A stretch of 64,000 nt of DNA, taken from the NCBI GenBank assembly GCA_037965595.1, contig CP150183.1:1426001-1490000 (forward strand), read 5' to 3'. The DNA comes from Alkalihalobacillus sp. FSL W8-0930 (GTDB lineage Bacteria > Bacillota > Bacilli > Bacillales > Bacillaceae_D). The first letter of the stretch is position 1. Each line of letters opens with the position of its first letter. A program made the position numbers and the translations under genes. The notes under the pieces are model-generated. The model was given only the letters and a program-made list of their open reading frames with translations. It was not told the DNA's origin and did not search any database. Positions 42,537 through 50,658 of this stretch are shown here, piece after piece.

Positions 42537-42564
42537 GACTTCATACGAAAGAGGCTTGAGGTTC

Positions 42565-43128
42565 ATGAACCAAGATAAACGTGAGATTCGTCAGTCTGTT
42601 TTACATACCCTTTCATTGCTTACCGAATCTGTTTACAAGCTGCAGTCCAGTCAAATAGCGAATCACCTTTACAGTGCACCTTTTTGGCATGAAGCGAATT
42701 GCATCGCTCTAACGATATCTAGATTTCCTGAGGTTGATACCATACCCATCATTCAGGAGGCGTGGAAACAAGGGAAACAAGTTGTCCTGCCTCGAATTAA
42801 ACAACAAACAAAGCAAATGGACTTTTATCATGTGAATCATTTTTCACAATTGGAAGAGACGATCTTTGGATTAAAAGAACCAAAGCCTTCTGAAGCAATG
42901 ATGCGACCCGCAACAGACATTGATTTAATGATTGTCCCTGGTGTTGCCTATACAAGGGACGGCTACAGAATTGGATTTGGTGGAGGCTATTATGATCGGT
43001 ACTTACCTCATTTCCAAGGAACAACTGTTTCTTTGCTCTTTCAAGAGCAATTGGTGTCTACTCTGCCGATCGAGAAACATGATCAAGCGATTTCTCATCT
43101 TCTTTATCCAGGAGGTGTATTAAGATGA
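42565..43128 (+). CDS. yqgN: 5-formyltetrahydrofolate cyclo-ligase
   Basis: 187 residues from ATG 42565; the open frame runs further upstream through rpmG but that part is not coding. The nucleotide-binding segment RIGFGGGYYDRYLP (near 140) and DLMIVPGVAYTRDGYRIG are family hallmarks; KQVVLPRI is also conserved. It converts 5-formyl-THF to 5,10-methenyl-THF. The last 4 bases overlap the next gene, and yqgN is at the same place in B. subtilis. Confidence 0.95.
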   Translation: MNQDKREIRQSVLHTLSLLTESVYKLQSSQIANHLYSAPFWHEANCIALTISRFPEVDTIPIIQEAWKQGKQVVLPRIKQQTKQMDFYHVNHFSQLEETIFGLKEPKPSEAMMRPATDIDLMIVPGVAYTRDGYRIGFGGGYYDRYLPHFQGTTVSLLFQEQLVSTLPIEKHDQAISHLLYPGGVLR

Positions 43129-43913
43129 ATATAACCCTAGCAATTGTTGTTGTTTTTCTTGCTTGGTCAGCTTATAAACTGAAGAAATTAACTAAATCAG
43201 GAGCTGCTACTGCTGTTCTTGTAGGATTTTGTATTAGTTATGGACTTGGCATAAATGGATTAGTCGTGTTAGGTGCCTTTTTTATTAGTTCCTCTGCTTT
43301 AAGCTCTATTTTTAAACCGAAACGTGACGAGTTAATTGAGGAAAAGGGAAGTCAACGAGATGCCTATCAGGTTTTAGCAAATGGAGGAGTCGCAGCACTG
43401 ATCTCGTTACTCTATGCGTTTTATCCTTCTGCCATTTATCAGGCAGCCTTTATAGCTAGTCTTGCTGCTGCCAACTCTGATACATGGGCTTCTGAGATTG
43501 GGAAGTTAAACAAGTCAAACCCTTTCCATGTCCTAAGCTTTAAACGTGTTCAAGCAGGCACGTCTGGTGCGGTGAGTCTATTAGGGACAATGGCTGCATT
43601 TGCTGGGAGTGCCTTTATAGCAGTTAGCGCTATGTTATTTACTTGGGATTCATTTACTTGGCAATTTCCGATCATTTGTGGGATTATTGTGGCAGGATTT
43701 GTTGGGAACCTTGCGGACACTATTTTCGGTGCAACGATACAGGTTACCTACACTTGTGAAGTTTGTGGAGAAACAACGGAACGTCTCGTTCATTGTCAGG
43801 AGGAAACAAAGCATAGAAGTGGTCTAAAGTGGGTCACAAATGATACGGTAAATGCTCTATGTACATTAATGGGGGCAGTAACTGGAGCTGGATTTGCTTA
43901 TATGATTTTGTAG
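43125..43913 (+). CDS. DUF92 (TMEM19/VTE6-like) membrane protein
   Basis: 262 residues, six to seven membrane segments. KSGAATAVLVGF, SQRDAYQVLANGGVAALISL, AANSDTWASEIG and NLADTIFGATIQVTYTCEVC are the DUF92 signatures. Distant plant relatives (VTE6) are phytyl-phosphate kinases, so a polyprenyl-phosphate kinase or CTP-dependent role is possible, but untested. The CxxC in TCEVCGETTE may bind metal. Coupled to yqgN by ATGA. Confidence 0.87.
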   Translation: MNITLAIVVVFLAWSAYKLKKLTKSGAATAVLVGFCISYGLGINGLVVLGAFFISSSALSSIFKPKRDELIEEKGSQRDAYQVLANGGVAALISLLYAFYPSAIYQAAFIASLAAANSDTWASEIGKLNKSNPFHVLSFKRVQAGTSGAVSLLGTMAAFAGSAFIAVSAMLFTWDSFTWQFPIICGIIVAGFVGNLADTIFGATIQVTYTCEVCGETTERLVHCQEETKHRSGLKWVTNDTVNALCTLMGAVTGAGFAYMIL

Positions 43914-43934
43914 GAGTAGAGTGGGGTGAATGGA

Positions 43935-44954
43935 TTGGATAAGACGTATGAACGGTATTCAAGACAAATGCTTTTTTCAGGTATAGGCGAAGAGGGCCAG
44001 AATAAGCTTTCTGAGACATCCATTCTTATTGTTGGGATGGGGGCACTTGGCACAGCCATTGCCAATCACCTTGTACGTGCGGGAATAGGACACGTACGAA
44101 TGGTTGATCGTGATTACGTGGAAATGAGTAATTTGCAGAGACAAATGTTATTTGATGAACATGATGTAGAAATGCACGTACCTAAAGCGGAGGCAGCAAA
44201 ACAAAAGCTTCATTCAATTAATTCATCTATTCAGCTTGAATCAATAGTAGCGGATGTAAATCCGACAAATGTAATGGAGTTTATGGATGGAATTGATATT
44301 GTTTTAGATGGTACGGATAACTTTCAAACACGTTTCCTTTTAAATGATGCTTGTTTTAAGATGGGTATTCCGTTTGCCTATGGCGGCGTTGTAGGAGCAA
44401 ATGGTTTAACCAGCTTGTTTATCCCAGGTGAGACCGCTTGTTTGTCCTGCTTGATTCAATCTGACACCTCAAGTGGCGATACATGCGATACCATCGGTGT
44501 AATTAGTCCAATTGTAGATATTGTGGCTTCCATGCAATGCGTAGAAGTATTAAAGTGGGTAACGGGGGAACATGATAAACTTCGTCGTGCTTTGGTTTCA
44601 ATCGATGTATGGAATAACCGTCAACATCAAATCTCGATTGCGAAGCCGAAAACCAATTGCCCGACTTGTCAGCAAAAGTCATTTGCTCATCTTGAACGTT
44701 CGTCTGATGAAGCAACAACCATGTGTGGAAGAGAAACGGTACAGATTAATCGTGGTATTCCGTTTGATTTAAAGGAATGGAGCAAACGCTTAGAACCGAT
44801 TGCTAAAGACGTAAAGAAAACGCCTTTTCTCATACGAGTTTCTCTTCATGAGGGTGAACGATTTGTCATGTTTCCAGACGGTCGTGTACTTGTTCAAGGC
44901 ACGGAAGAAATTAGCAGAGCAAAAAGCTTATTTAGTCGCTATATCGGCAACTAA
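43935..44954 (+). CDS. ThiF/MoeB-family adenylyltransferase
   Basis: About 339 residues from TTG 43935, 5 bases after GGGGTGA; GTG 43926 lies inside that site. The Rossmann motif GMGALG is at 34-39, R and D contacts in DRDYVEMSNLQRQ, C184 in SGDTCDTIG, and a zinc site C169/C172 and C242/C245 (CLSC, CPTC). The C-terminal 80 residues extend beyond the E1 core and resemble a degenerate rhodanese-like tail. The enzyme adenylates the C-terminal Gly-Gly of a ThiS or MoaD-type carrier. There is no carrier gene beside it; ThiS is at 54.1 kb in an operon without thiF. Confidence 0.88.
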   Translation: MDKTYERYSRQMLFSGIGEEGQNKLSETSILIVGMGALGTAIANHLVRAGIGHVRMVDRDYVEMSNLQRQMLFDEHDVEMHVPKAEAAKQKLHSINSSIQLESIVADVNPTNVMEFMDGIDIVLDGTDNFQTRFLLNDACFKMGIPFAYGGVVGANGLTSLFIPGETACLSCLIQSDTSSGDTCDTIGVISPIVDIVASMQCVEVLKWVTGEHDKLRRALVSIDVWNNRQHQISIAKPKTNCPTCQQKSFAHLERSSDEATTMCGRETVQINRGIPFDLKEWSKRLEPIAKDVKKTPFLIRVSLHEGERFVMFPDGRVLVQGTEEISRAKSLFSRYIGN

Positions 44955-45019
44955 ATCATGGATTGGATTGGATAAAAAGCCTCTTTTCTTCACAACGTAA
45001 GAGAAAGGAGGAGATCCAT

Positions 45020-45220
45020 ATCCGAAATGCATTAACAGCTATAACTGTTGTGTTAGCGATCTATCTTACAGTTGCAAACCGATATCGTGTCATCAATCGC
45101 GTGTTTAAATACCCTTTCTTGCGCAGGTTGGTCATTCATTTTGCCCTTAAAATTCCGTTTGTTCGGAATAAGCTATCGGGCATTGTATTTCATCAAAATC
45201 AAATTCCATCCGTTGAATAG
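45020..45220 (+). CDS. Small membrane protein, YqgO-like, with unclear start
   Basis: 66 residues if translation begins at ATC 45020. One membrane helix (ALTAITVVLAIYLTVANRY) and a basic C-terminus (VFKYPFLRRLVIHFALKIPF). A very strong site AAAGGAGGAG (45004-45013) points at ATC 45020, with no ATG, GTG or TTG in frame nearby; the only in-frame normal start is TTG 44963 (85 aa), which has no ribosome site. ATG 44958 would be in frame only if one ATTGG of the tandem copy at 44962-44971 were removed. Position before gluP matches yqgO. Confidence 0.6.
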   Translation: MRNALTAITVVLAIYLTVANRYRVINRVFKYPFLRRLVIHFALKIPFVRNKLSGIVFHQNQIPSVE

Positions 45221-45224
45221 AAAT

Positions 45225-45257
45225 AAAGTCCGACGCATTTGATGTCGGGCTTTTTTT
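45225..45257 (+). terminator. Terminator before gluP
   Basis: AAAGTCCGAC 45225-45234 pairs with GTCGGGCTTT 45244-45253, then T4. Confidence 0.85.
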
Positions 45258-45290
45258 AAGTGCTATGAGTGGGAGCTTATTATAAAAACT

Positions 45291-45299
45291 TGATATACT
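45291..45299 (+). promoter_or_regulatory. Extended -10 promoter for gluP
   Basis: TGATATACT is an extended -10 (TATACT at 45294-45299) 35 bases before gluP; no clear -35. Confidence 0.5.
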
Positions 45300-45334
45300 G
45301 AGTACATACTTAGTGTCGGAGTAGGGGGGCAGCT

Positions 45335-46858
45335 ATGAATGTCATAAAGCAAGATGCTTATTTCTGGAAAGTGGCTTATACACTAGTAATTAAGCAACCA
45401 TATCGAGTCATATCCCTGCAAACCAATGAGTTATGGCTAGCAGACGATTCAAGGAAAAAGGTCATACGTCTCGTTCGCGCTGATTTTGATTGGTCTAATC
45501 AGTTAAAAACAAATATGGAAATGGCATTTGCGAAGCTTGATGGATTAAGAACTCAGCTACGCTGGAAAACAATCGAGGCAGAGACTATCTACGTAGCGGT
45601 TTTACCACCAGTTGATGACTGGGAGTATCTCGTTAAACGTAAGATGAATCATCCAAATGGAAAAGTACAAATGAATAGTTACTTAATTGAACAAGTGTCA
45701 GAAGGATATAAGGTTACGCCTGATCAAATGCCTCTCGACTTACCTAATGAACATGAGGTAAAAGGAGAGGAAGAATATGAAAAAGATATTTCGTATTACA
45801 AACAAGCCGTTCGAGCTTCTGTTGAGAAGAAGCAGAATCAAGAGAAACAAACCTTTTCAAGAGGAAAGCCAATTGTTTCATATATCATGCTTACAGCGGT
45901 TATTCTCATGTATATCTGGCTGGAATATGCGGGTGGTAGCACAAATACCCTAAATCTCATTCAATGGGGAGCAAAATACAATCCACTCATTATAGAAGGT
46001 GAACGGTGGCGATTGTTCAGTGCAATGTTTTTACACATTGGCTTCTTTCATTTAATGATGAATGGGTTAGCTCTGTACTTCTTAGGAACGTTAGTTGAAC
46101 GTATCTTTGGGTCCATACGATTTTTCTTTATTTATATGATTGCCGGTTTGATAGGTTCTCTGGCTAGCTTTGCTTTTATGGGGGCTGTATCTGCTGGGGC
46201 ATCAGGGGCTATTTTTGGTTGTTTTGGTGCTTTATTATACTTTGGTTTGATTCATCGGGAACTCTTTTTTAGAACGATGGGTCAAAATGTCATTGTCATT
46301 CTCGTCATTAACCTAGTCTTTGGTTTTGTCGTACAAGGGATTGATATGGGGGCACACTTAGGTGGACTTGCAGGCGGCTTTTTAGCAGCGGCCCTTGTGA
46401 AGTTGCCATCTCAGAAGGGCTTTTGGATTCGTTATGCTGCGGGAATAGGAGTTGTTGTCGTGGCCTCAACGCTCTGGATCGCTGGAAATCAGTTCCCTTC
46501 TAATCATGCCCAAACTGATCTGCAAATTGCTGCAGAGTATATCGATCAAGGGAGCTTAGATGAGGCCGTACCTTTTCTAGAGCGCGCTCACGTTTCTGGA
46601 GAAGAGCTTCCTGAGGTACCATTTTATCTTGCGTACATTTATTTAAATCAAAATCAAAACGCGGAAGCTATTCCATTACTTGAAGAAGCAATACGTATAC
46701 GGCCTGAGTTTCACGAAGCCATTTATAATTTAGCTCTTGCCTATGCTCTTGAAGGGAATACAGATGAAGCCAAAACGTTGGTTGAAGAAGCTATATCAAT
46801 TGAACCTGATGAACAAATGTACCTTGATCTTCAATCTCAAATAGAAGAAAGTTCGTAA
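45335..46858 (+). CDS. gluP: Rhomboid intramembrane serine protease GluP (YqgP)
   Basis: 507 residues, the length of B. subtilis YqgP. A cytoplasmic N-terminal domain (1-175) is followed by seven membrane helices with catalytic S290 in GASGAIFG and H341 in MGAHLGGLAGG, and WGAKYNP/GERWRLFSAMFLHIGFFHLMMN in loop 1. The C-terminal 110 residues are TPR repeats (AIPLLEEAIRIRPEFHEAIYNL). In B. subtilis it works with FtsH to remove the Mg transporter MgtE. AGTAGGGGGGC precedes ATG 45335. Confidence 0.96.
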   Translation: MNVIKQDAYFWKVAYTLVIKQPYRVISLQTNELWLADDSRKKVIRLVRADFDWSNQLKTNMEMAFAKLDGLRTQLRWKTIEAETIYVAVLPPVDDWEYLVKRKMNHPNGKVQMNSYLIEQVSEGYKVTPDQMPLDLPNEHEVKGEEEYEKDISYYKQAVRASVEKKQNQEKQTFSRGKPIVSYIMLTAVILMYIWLEYAGGSTNTLNLIQWGAKYNPLIIEGERWRLFSAMFLHIGFFHLMMNGLALYFLGTLVERIFGSIRFFFIYMIAGLIGSLASFAFMGAVSAGASGAIFGCFGALLYFGLIHRELFFRTMGQNVIVILVINLVFGFVVQGIDMGAHLGGLAGGFLAAALVKLPSQKGFWIRYAAGIGVVVVASTLWIAGNQFPSNHAQTDLQIAAEYIDQGSLDEAVPFLERAHVSGEELPEVPFYLAYIYLNQNQNAEAIPLLEEAIRIRPEFHEAIYNLALAYALEGNTDEAKTLVEEAISIEPDEQMYLDLQSQIEESS

Positions 46859-46928
46859 ATTCTGTCCCTGCTCATACATGTTCTTTGCGACTGTTGCGAA
46901 TAATGTGTAAGAACAGGGGTGAAGACAT

Positions 46929-48389
46929 ATGGAACGGAGCGGCACTACATTTTTTACAGACTATCAAGAAAATTTGACGTATTTAAAAAAAGAATTAGCG
47001 ATTGATGAGAGCTTTGATTTAATTTGTCTAGAAATGAAGCATGCAAATCGGAGAATGGCTCTGATTCTTGTCGACGGATTCGGTAAGGATGCGGCCATCA
47101 CAGAAATACAGAAACAGCTCCATTATTTAGATGGACACGGACAAGAGATTCATCAGTTTGAAGAAGTCCTAATGGAACAAGTAATTCCTTATGTTGAACT
47201 CTCTAAAGCAGAGGATTTAGATCAGGTTATTGAAGAAGTATTAGCGGGTCCGTGTGCATTAATTGTTGAGGGCTTCTCTTATGCCATTATTATGGATACA
47301 CGCGAATATCCGGTTCGTTCACCTGAGGAACCAGATACAGAGCAGGTCATAAGAGGTTCAAAGGATGGGTTTGTTGAAACAATTGTCATGAATGCGGCGT
47401 TAATCCGCAGACGAGTTCGAGATAAAACATTCCGGGTTAAGTATGTAAAAGTCGGACGCCGCTCAAAGTCGGATCTTGCTATTTTATACATAGAAGACAT
47501 CGCTGATCCTTCCTACGTTGAACACATTCACAGTGCACTGCAAGCTATAGAAACAGATGGCTTACCAATGGCAGATAAATCAATTGAAGAGTACGTTTTT
47601 GGCCAGCATTATAACCCGTATCCGCTTGTACGTTATACGGAACGGCCGGATGTTAGTGCGACGCATTTATACGAGGGGCACCTTATTGTTTTGGTAGATG
47701 GGTCACCAAGCGCCATTATTACCCCAACAAGCTTCTGGCATCATCTTCAGCATGCGGAAGAGTATAGACAAAAGCCAATTGTCGGAGCCATTCAGCGAAT
47801 GGTCCGATTTACAGCTGTGTGGTCATCGTTGTTTCTCTTACCATTGTGGTATATTCTTGCAATTCAGCCCGAATTGCTTCCGCAAGCACTTAGTTTTATT
47901 GGGACGGAGTCAAATGGTCAAATTCCTTTAATTGTTCAATTCCTCATAGCAGAGGTTGGTATAGAAATGTTGCGCATGGCCTCGATACATACTCCCACGG
48001 CGCTCGCAACGGCACTTGGTTTAGTGGCTGCTCTTCTAATTGGACAAGTTGCTATAGATGTAGGCTTATTTTCTCCTGAAGTCGTCTTATATTTATCGAT
48101 GGCAGCAATCGGCACATTTGCTACACCAAGCTACGAATTGAGTCTTGCAAACCGTATCATGCGTGTAGCCTTTTTGCTTTTAGCCTCTCTATTTGGAGTG
48201 AGTGGGTACATAGTGGGTATTACACTTTGGGTGATTCTTCTGTGTAATATGAAAGTCATGAATGTACCTTACATGTGGCCTTTCATTCCCTTTGATTATC
48301 GTGCGATGCGCGATGTCGTTTTGAGAGCTCCTATGCCATTAAAAAATAGACGCCCCACTGTTTTGCACCCACGTGATCCCGATCGTTAA
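46929..48389 (+). CDS. GerA-family spore germination protein, SpoVAF-like
   Basis: 486 residues. A soluble N-terminal half with the GerA-type segments FGKDAAITEIQKQL, LIVEGFSYAIIMDTREYPVRSPEEPDTEQVIRG split over 90-150, and GFVETIVMNAALIRRRVRD, followed by about five membrane segments from residue 290 and ending in FIPFDYRAMRDVVLRAPM. The early position of PVRSPEEPDTE and the RPTVLHP end fit SpoVAF more than GerAA. In B. subtilis spoVAF is in the spoVA operon; here it stands alone. Inner spore membrane location is expected. Starts at ATG 46929. Confidence 0.85.
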   Translation: MERSGTTFFTDYQENLTYLKKELAIDESFDLICLEMKHANRRMALILVDGFGKDAAITEIQKQLHYLDGHGQEIHQFEEVLMEQVIPYVELSKAEDLDQVIEEVLAGPCALIVEGFSYAIIMDTREYPVRSPEEPDTEQVIRGSKDGFVETIVMNAALIRRRVRDKTFRVKYVKVGRRSKSDLAILYIEDIADPSYVEHIHSALQAIETDGLPMADKSIEEYVFGQHYNPYPLVRYTERPDVSATHLYEGHLIVLVDGSPSAIITPTSFWHHLQHAEEYRQKPIVGAIQRMVRFTAVWSSLFLLPLWYILAIQPELLPQALSFIGTESNGQIPLIVQFLIAEVGIEMLRMASIHTPTALATALGLVAALLIGQVAIDVGLFSPEVVLYLSMAAIGTFATPSYELSLANRIMRVAFLLLASLFGVSGYIVGITLWVILLCNMKVMNVPYMWPFIPFDYRAMRDVVLRAPMPLKNRRPTVLHPRDPDR

Positions 48390-48793
48390 TCTTGATTAAA
48401 TGGAGCCATGTCCTTTTCATATAAGGAGTCCTCAATAAAAACGGATGCCTTATGGGGGTGAATGGCTTGAGATGCATTAGCTACAACAAGGCCAATTGGA
48501 GTAGAGTCTGTTGGTGTAACGATGGTATAAGGAACATTTGCTTTTGAAGCAAGCTTTGTATAGCGTGAATAGAATTGATAAGACAGGTGTCCATTAATAT
48601 ACAAATGGACATCTTTTTTTGTGTTCATTGCATCAGCTACCTCGGTGTACTCGTTTCCTGATACCACCTGTTTTACAGTAAGCGCAACATGTACGCGCTC
48701 AAGAATGGTTGAAAGAAAAAGCTTTCTTTCATGGGGGCGAATTTCGGGCTTTCCGTATATGGCTTCTTCTAGAATATCATTCACTTTTTTCAT
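48386..48793 (-). CDS. yueI: YueI family protein (DUF1694)
   Basis: 135 residues from ATG 48793 behind GGAGG. PEIRPHERKLFLSTILERV and MNTKKDVHLYINGHLSY and PIGLVVANASQAI fit the DUF1694/YueI family, which resembles L7Ae/eL30-like folds. Function unknown. It converges on the SpoVAF-like gene; the two coding ends overlap by 4 bases without a terminator between them. Confidence 0.85.
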   Translation of the reverse strand: MKKVNDILEEAIYGKPEIRPHERKLFLSTILERVHVALTVKQVVSGNEYTEVADAMNTKKDVHLYINGHLSYQFYSRYTKLASKANVPYTIVTPTDSTPIGLVVANASQAIHPHKASVFIEDSLYEKDMAPFNQD

Positions 48794-48890
48794 GGTGATT
48801 TGCCTCCAATAAGATTGATTGTCCTCTTTTTACTTTCGTCTACATAAACATATCATATACGTTTGTACTTTGTGAAAGGAGACACATGCG

Positions 48891-49403
48891 ATGTTAATCT
48901 TTTTTACCATTAGTTTATTTGTGTTTTCAATTGGTTTTGCGGTTGGAGGGTTGCTTGCGGGTCCGAGAGTCCTTCCGCCATTTGTACAATTGTTTCTGCT
49001 TACTGGCATTTTTCTTGTTTGTACGTATGTAGGCATGTTTGTTGGAGCAATCCTGCCCCCTGTATTTAGCTTTGGCTTTATCGATTTCTTTCTGGCTATA
49101 TGCTGTATTCTTGTAGTGATTTCCATCATTACACGCTTTCATCCAATTTACGGATTTTTCCCTCCTAACGACAAAGTCATCGTGTTATTACTTGCAGCTT
49201 TATTTTGTTTAATAGGATTTCAATGGGGAGTCATTGGATACAAAACGTTCTTTACACTGGTTATGTCATTCTTTTTTCTATGCTCAATGACTATCGGTAT
49301 TGTAGTTCAACAACTTATCCGTCAAAAATTATGGAGATTCGCCTATATTTCCTTTGTCCCACTAATCTGGTTACTATTCGTGACAGTCTTTAAGCTGTTA
49401 TAA
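48891..49403 (+). CDS. Small multi-pass membrane protein of unknown function
   Basis: 170 residues with about five hydrophobic helices and short loops; FAVGGLLAGPRVLPPFVQ and RFHPIYGFFPPNDKVI are the polar parts. GAAAGGAGA precedes ATG 48891. It precedes yqgQ by 17 bases and may be in the yqgQ-glcK operon. No family is recognised. Confidence 0.75.
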   Translation: MLIFFTISLFVFSIGFAVGGLLAGPRVLPPFVQLFLLTGIFLVCTYVGMFVGAILPPVFSFGFIDFFLAICCILVVISIITRFHPIYGFFPPNDKVIVLLLAALFCLIGFQWGVIGYKTFFTLVMSFFFLCSMTIGIVVQQLIRQKLWRFAYISFVPLIWLLFVTVFKLL

Positions 49404-49420
49404 TAAAATAGAGGTGGCTT

Positions 49421-49612
49421 ATGAACACGTATTACGATTTATTACAGCAGATGAAAACATATGGAACCTTTATATACACAGGGGATCGGGAACTAGACCT
49501 TACCTTATTAACGGAGGAAGTTAAGTCTCTCAAGTTATCTGGATTGTTTTCAACTCAAGAATTTAGCCAGGCTATGGCCATAATTATCAAAGAAAAAAAC
49601 AAGCTCAAATAA
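49421..49612 (+). CDS. yqgQ: YqgQ family protein (DUF910)
   Basis: 63 residues: MNTYYDLLQQMKTYGTFIYT to AMAIIIKEKN. It matches the short helical YqgQ/DUF910 family, always next to glucokinase in bacilli. A single-stranded nucleic acid binding role has been suggested from structure. GAGGTGG precedes ATG 49421; glcK begins 12 bases after the stop. Confidence 0.93.
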   Translation: MNTYYDLLQQMKTYGTFIYTGDRELDLTLLTEEVKSLKLSGLFSTQEFSQAMAIIIKEKNKLK

Positions 49613-49623
49613 GGGGGATAAAC

Positions 49624-50595
49624 GTGGATACTGAACAATGGTTAGCGGGGATTGATATTGGCGGAACAACGGTAAAGCTTGCTTTTATAAGTATGGAAGG
49701 AACGATTCTTGAAAAATGGGAGATTCCAACCAATACAGAGCAAGGTGGAGTGATGGTTGTACAGGATATCAGTGAATCCATTCAAGAAAAACTTCAAACA
49801 CTCGGTAAAACCACCGAACAACTAGGAGCTGCTGGTGTAGGTGCACCTGGGTTTCTAGAGATGGAAACAGGTTTTGTCTATGAAGCGATTAACATTGGGT
49901 GGAAAGACTTTGCCCTAAAAGATGAATTAGAGAGCCAGCTTGGTATTCCAGTATCTGTAGATAACGATGCGAACTTGGCTGCCTTAGGTGAGATGTGGCA
50001 AGGAGCTGGAGATGGGGCTCAGGATGTGCTCTTCATTACACTCGGAACAGGTGTAGGTGGAGGTGTCATTTCAAATGGTCAAATTCTACATGGTGCCAAT
50101 GGAATGGCTGGTGAATTAGGTCACATTACATCCATTCCTGAAGGGGGCAGACCGTGTAACTGCGGGAAAACAGGTTGCTTAGAGACGGTATCCTCTGCAA
50201 CTGGGATTGTTCAGCTTGCCTTAGATTTTCTGCCGCATTATCCTGAAAGCGCACTCCGCTCACTTGAGCAAAAAGGGGCATTAACGGCGCGCGAAGTGAT
50301 TGTTCAAGCTGAGGCAGGAGATGCTTGTGCCACGGCTGTTGTTGAAAAAAGTATGTACTATTTAGGGTTCGCGATCGCGAATTTAGCAAATACTTTAAAT
50401 CCAAGTCGTATCGTGATCGGCGGCGGTGTTTCAAAAGGTGGACAAACATTACTCGAGCCGTTAAACGATACATATTCAAAGTTTGTTCTAAAACGAGTGA
50501 AGGAAGCTGCCGATATTAAGATCGCTGAACTTGGTAATGATGCTGGTATTGTTGGCGCAGCTTGGATTGCTAAAGAGGCAAAGCGGAAAGCATAG
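49624..50595 (+). CDS. glcK: Glucokinase, ROK family
   Basis: 323 residues from GTG 49624 behind AAGGGGGA. The ATP site GIDIGGTTVKLA is at residues 8-19, the sugar-binding segment GELGHIT near 160, and the ROK zinc motif CNCGKTGCLE near 175-184. It phosphorylates glucose that enters by non-PTS routes and feeds CcpA signalling. It follows yqgQ as in B. subtilis (YqgR). Confidence 0.96.
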   Translation: MDTEQWLAGIDIGGTTVKLAFISMEGTILEKWEIPTNTEQGGVMVVQDISESIQEKLQTLGKTTEQLGAAGVGAPGFLEMETGFVYEAINIGWKDFALKDELESQLGIPVSVDNDANLAALGEMWQGAGDGAQDVLFITLGTGVGGGVISNGQILHGANGMAGELGHITSIPEGGRPCNCGKTGCLETVSSATGIVQLALDFLPHYPESALRSLEQKGALTAREVIVQAEAGDACATAVVEKSMYYLGFAIANLANTLNPSRIVIGGGVSKGGQTLLEPLNDTYSKFVLKRVKEAADIKIAELGNDAGIVGAAWIAKEAKRKA

Positions 50596-50658
50596 AAGCG
50601 TGTTACACATAGATTATGTTAAGAAGGTTATCGCAAATTAAAGGAGATTTATACAAAT

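Noticed and set aside
42337-42564. N-terminal extension of yqgN through rpmG
   Set aside because: The region encodes L33 in another frame; ATG 42565 gives the normal N-terminus of the cyclo-ligase family.
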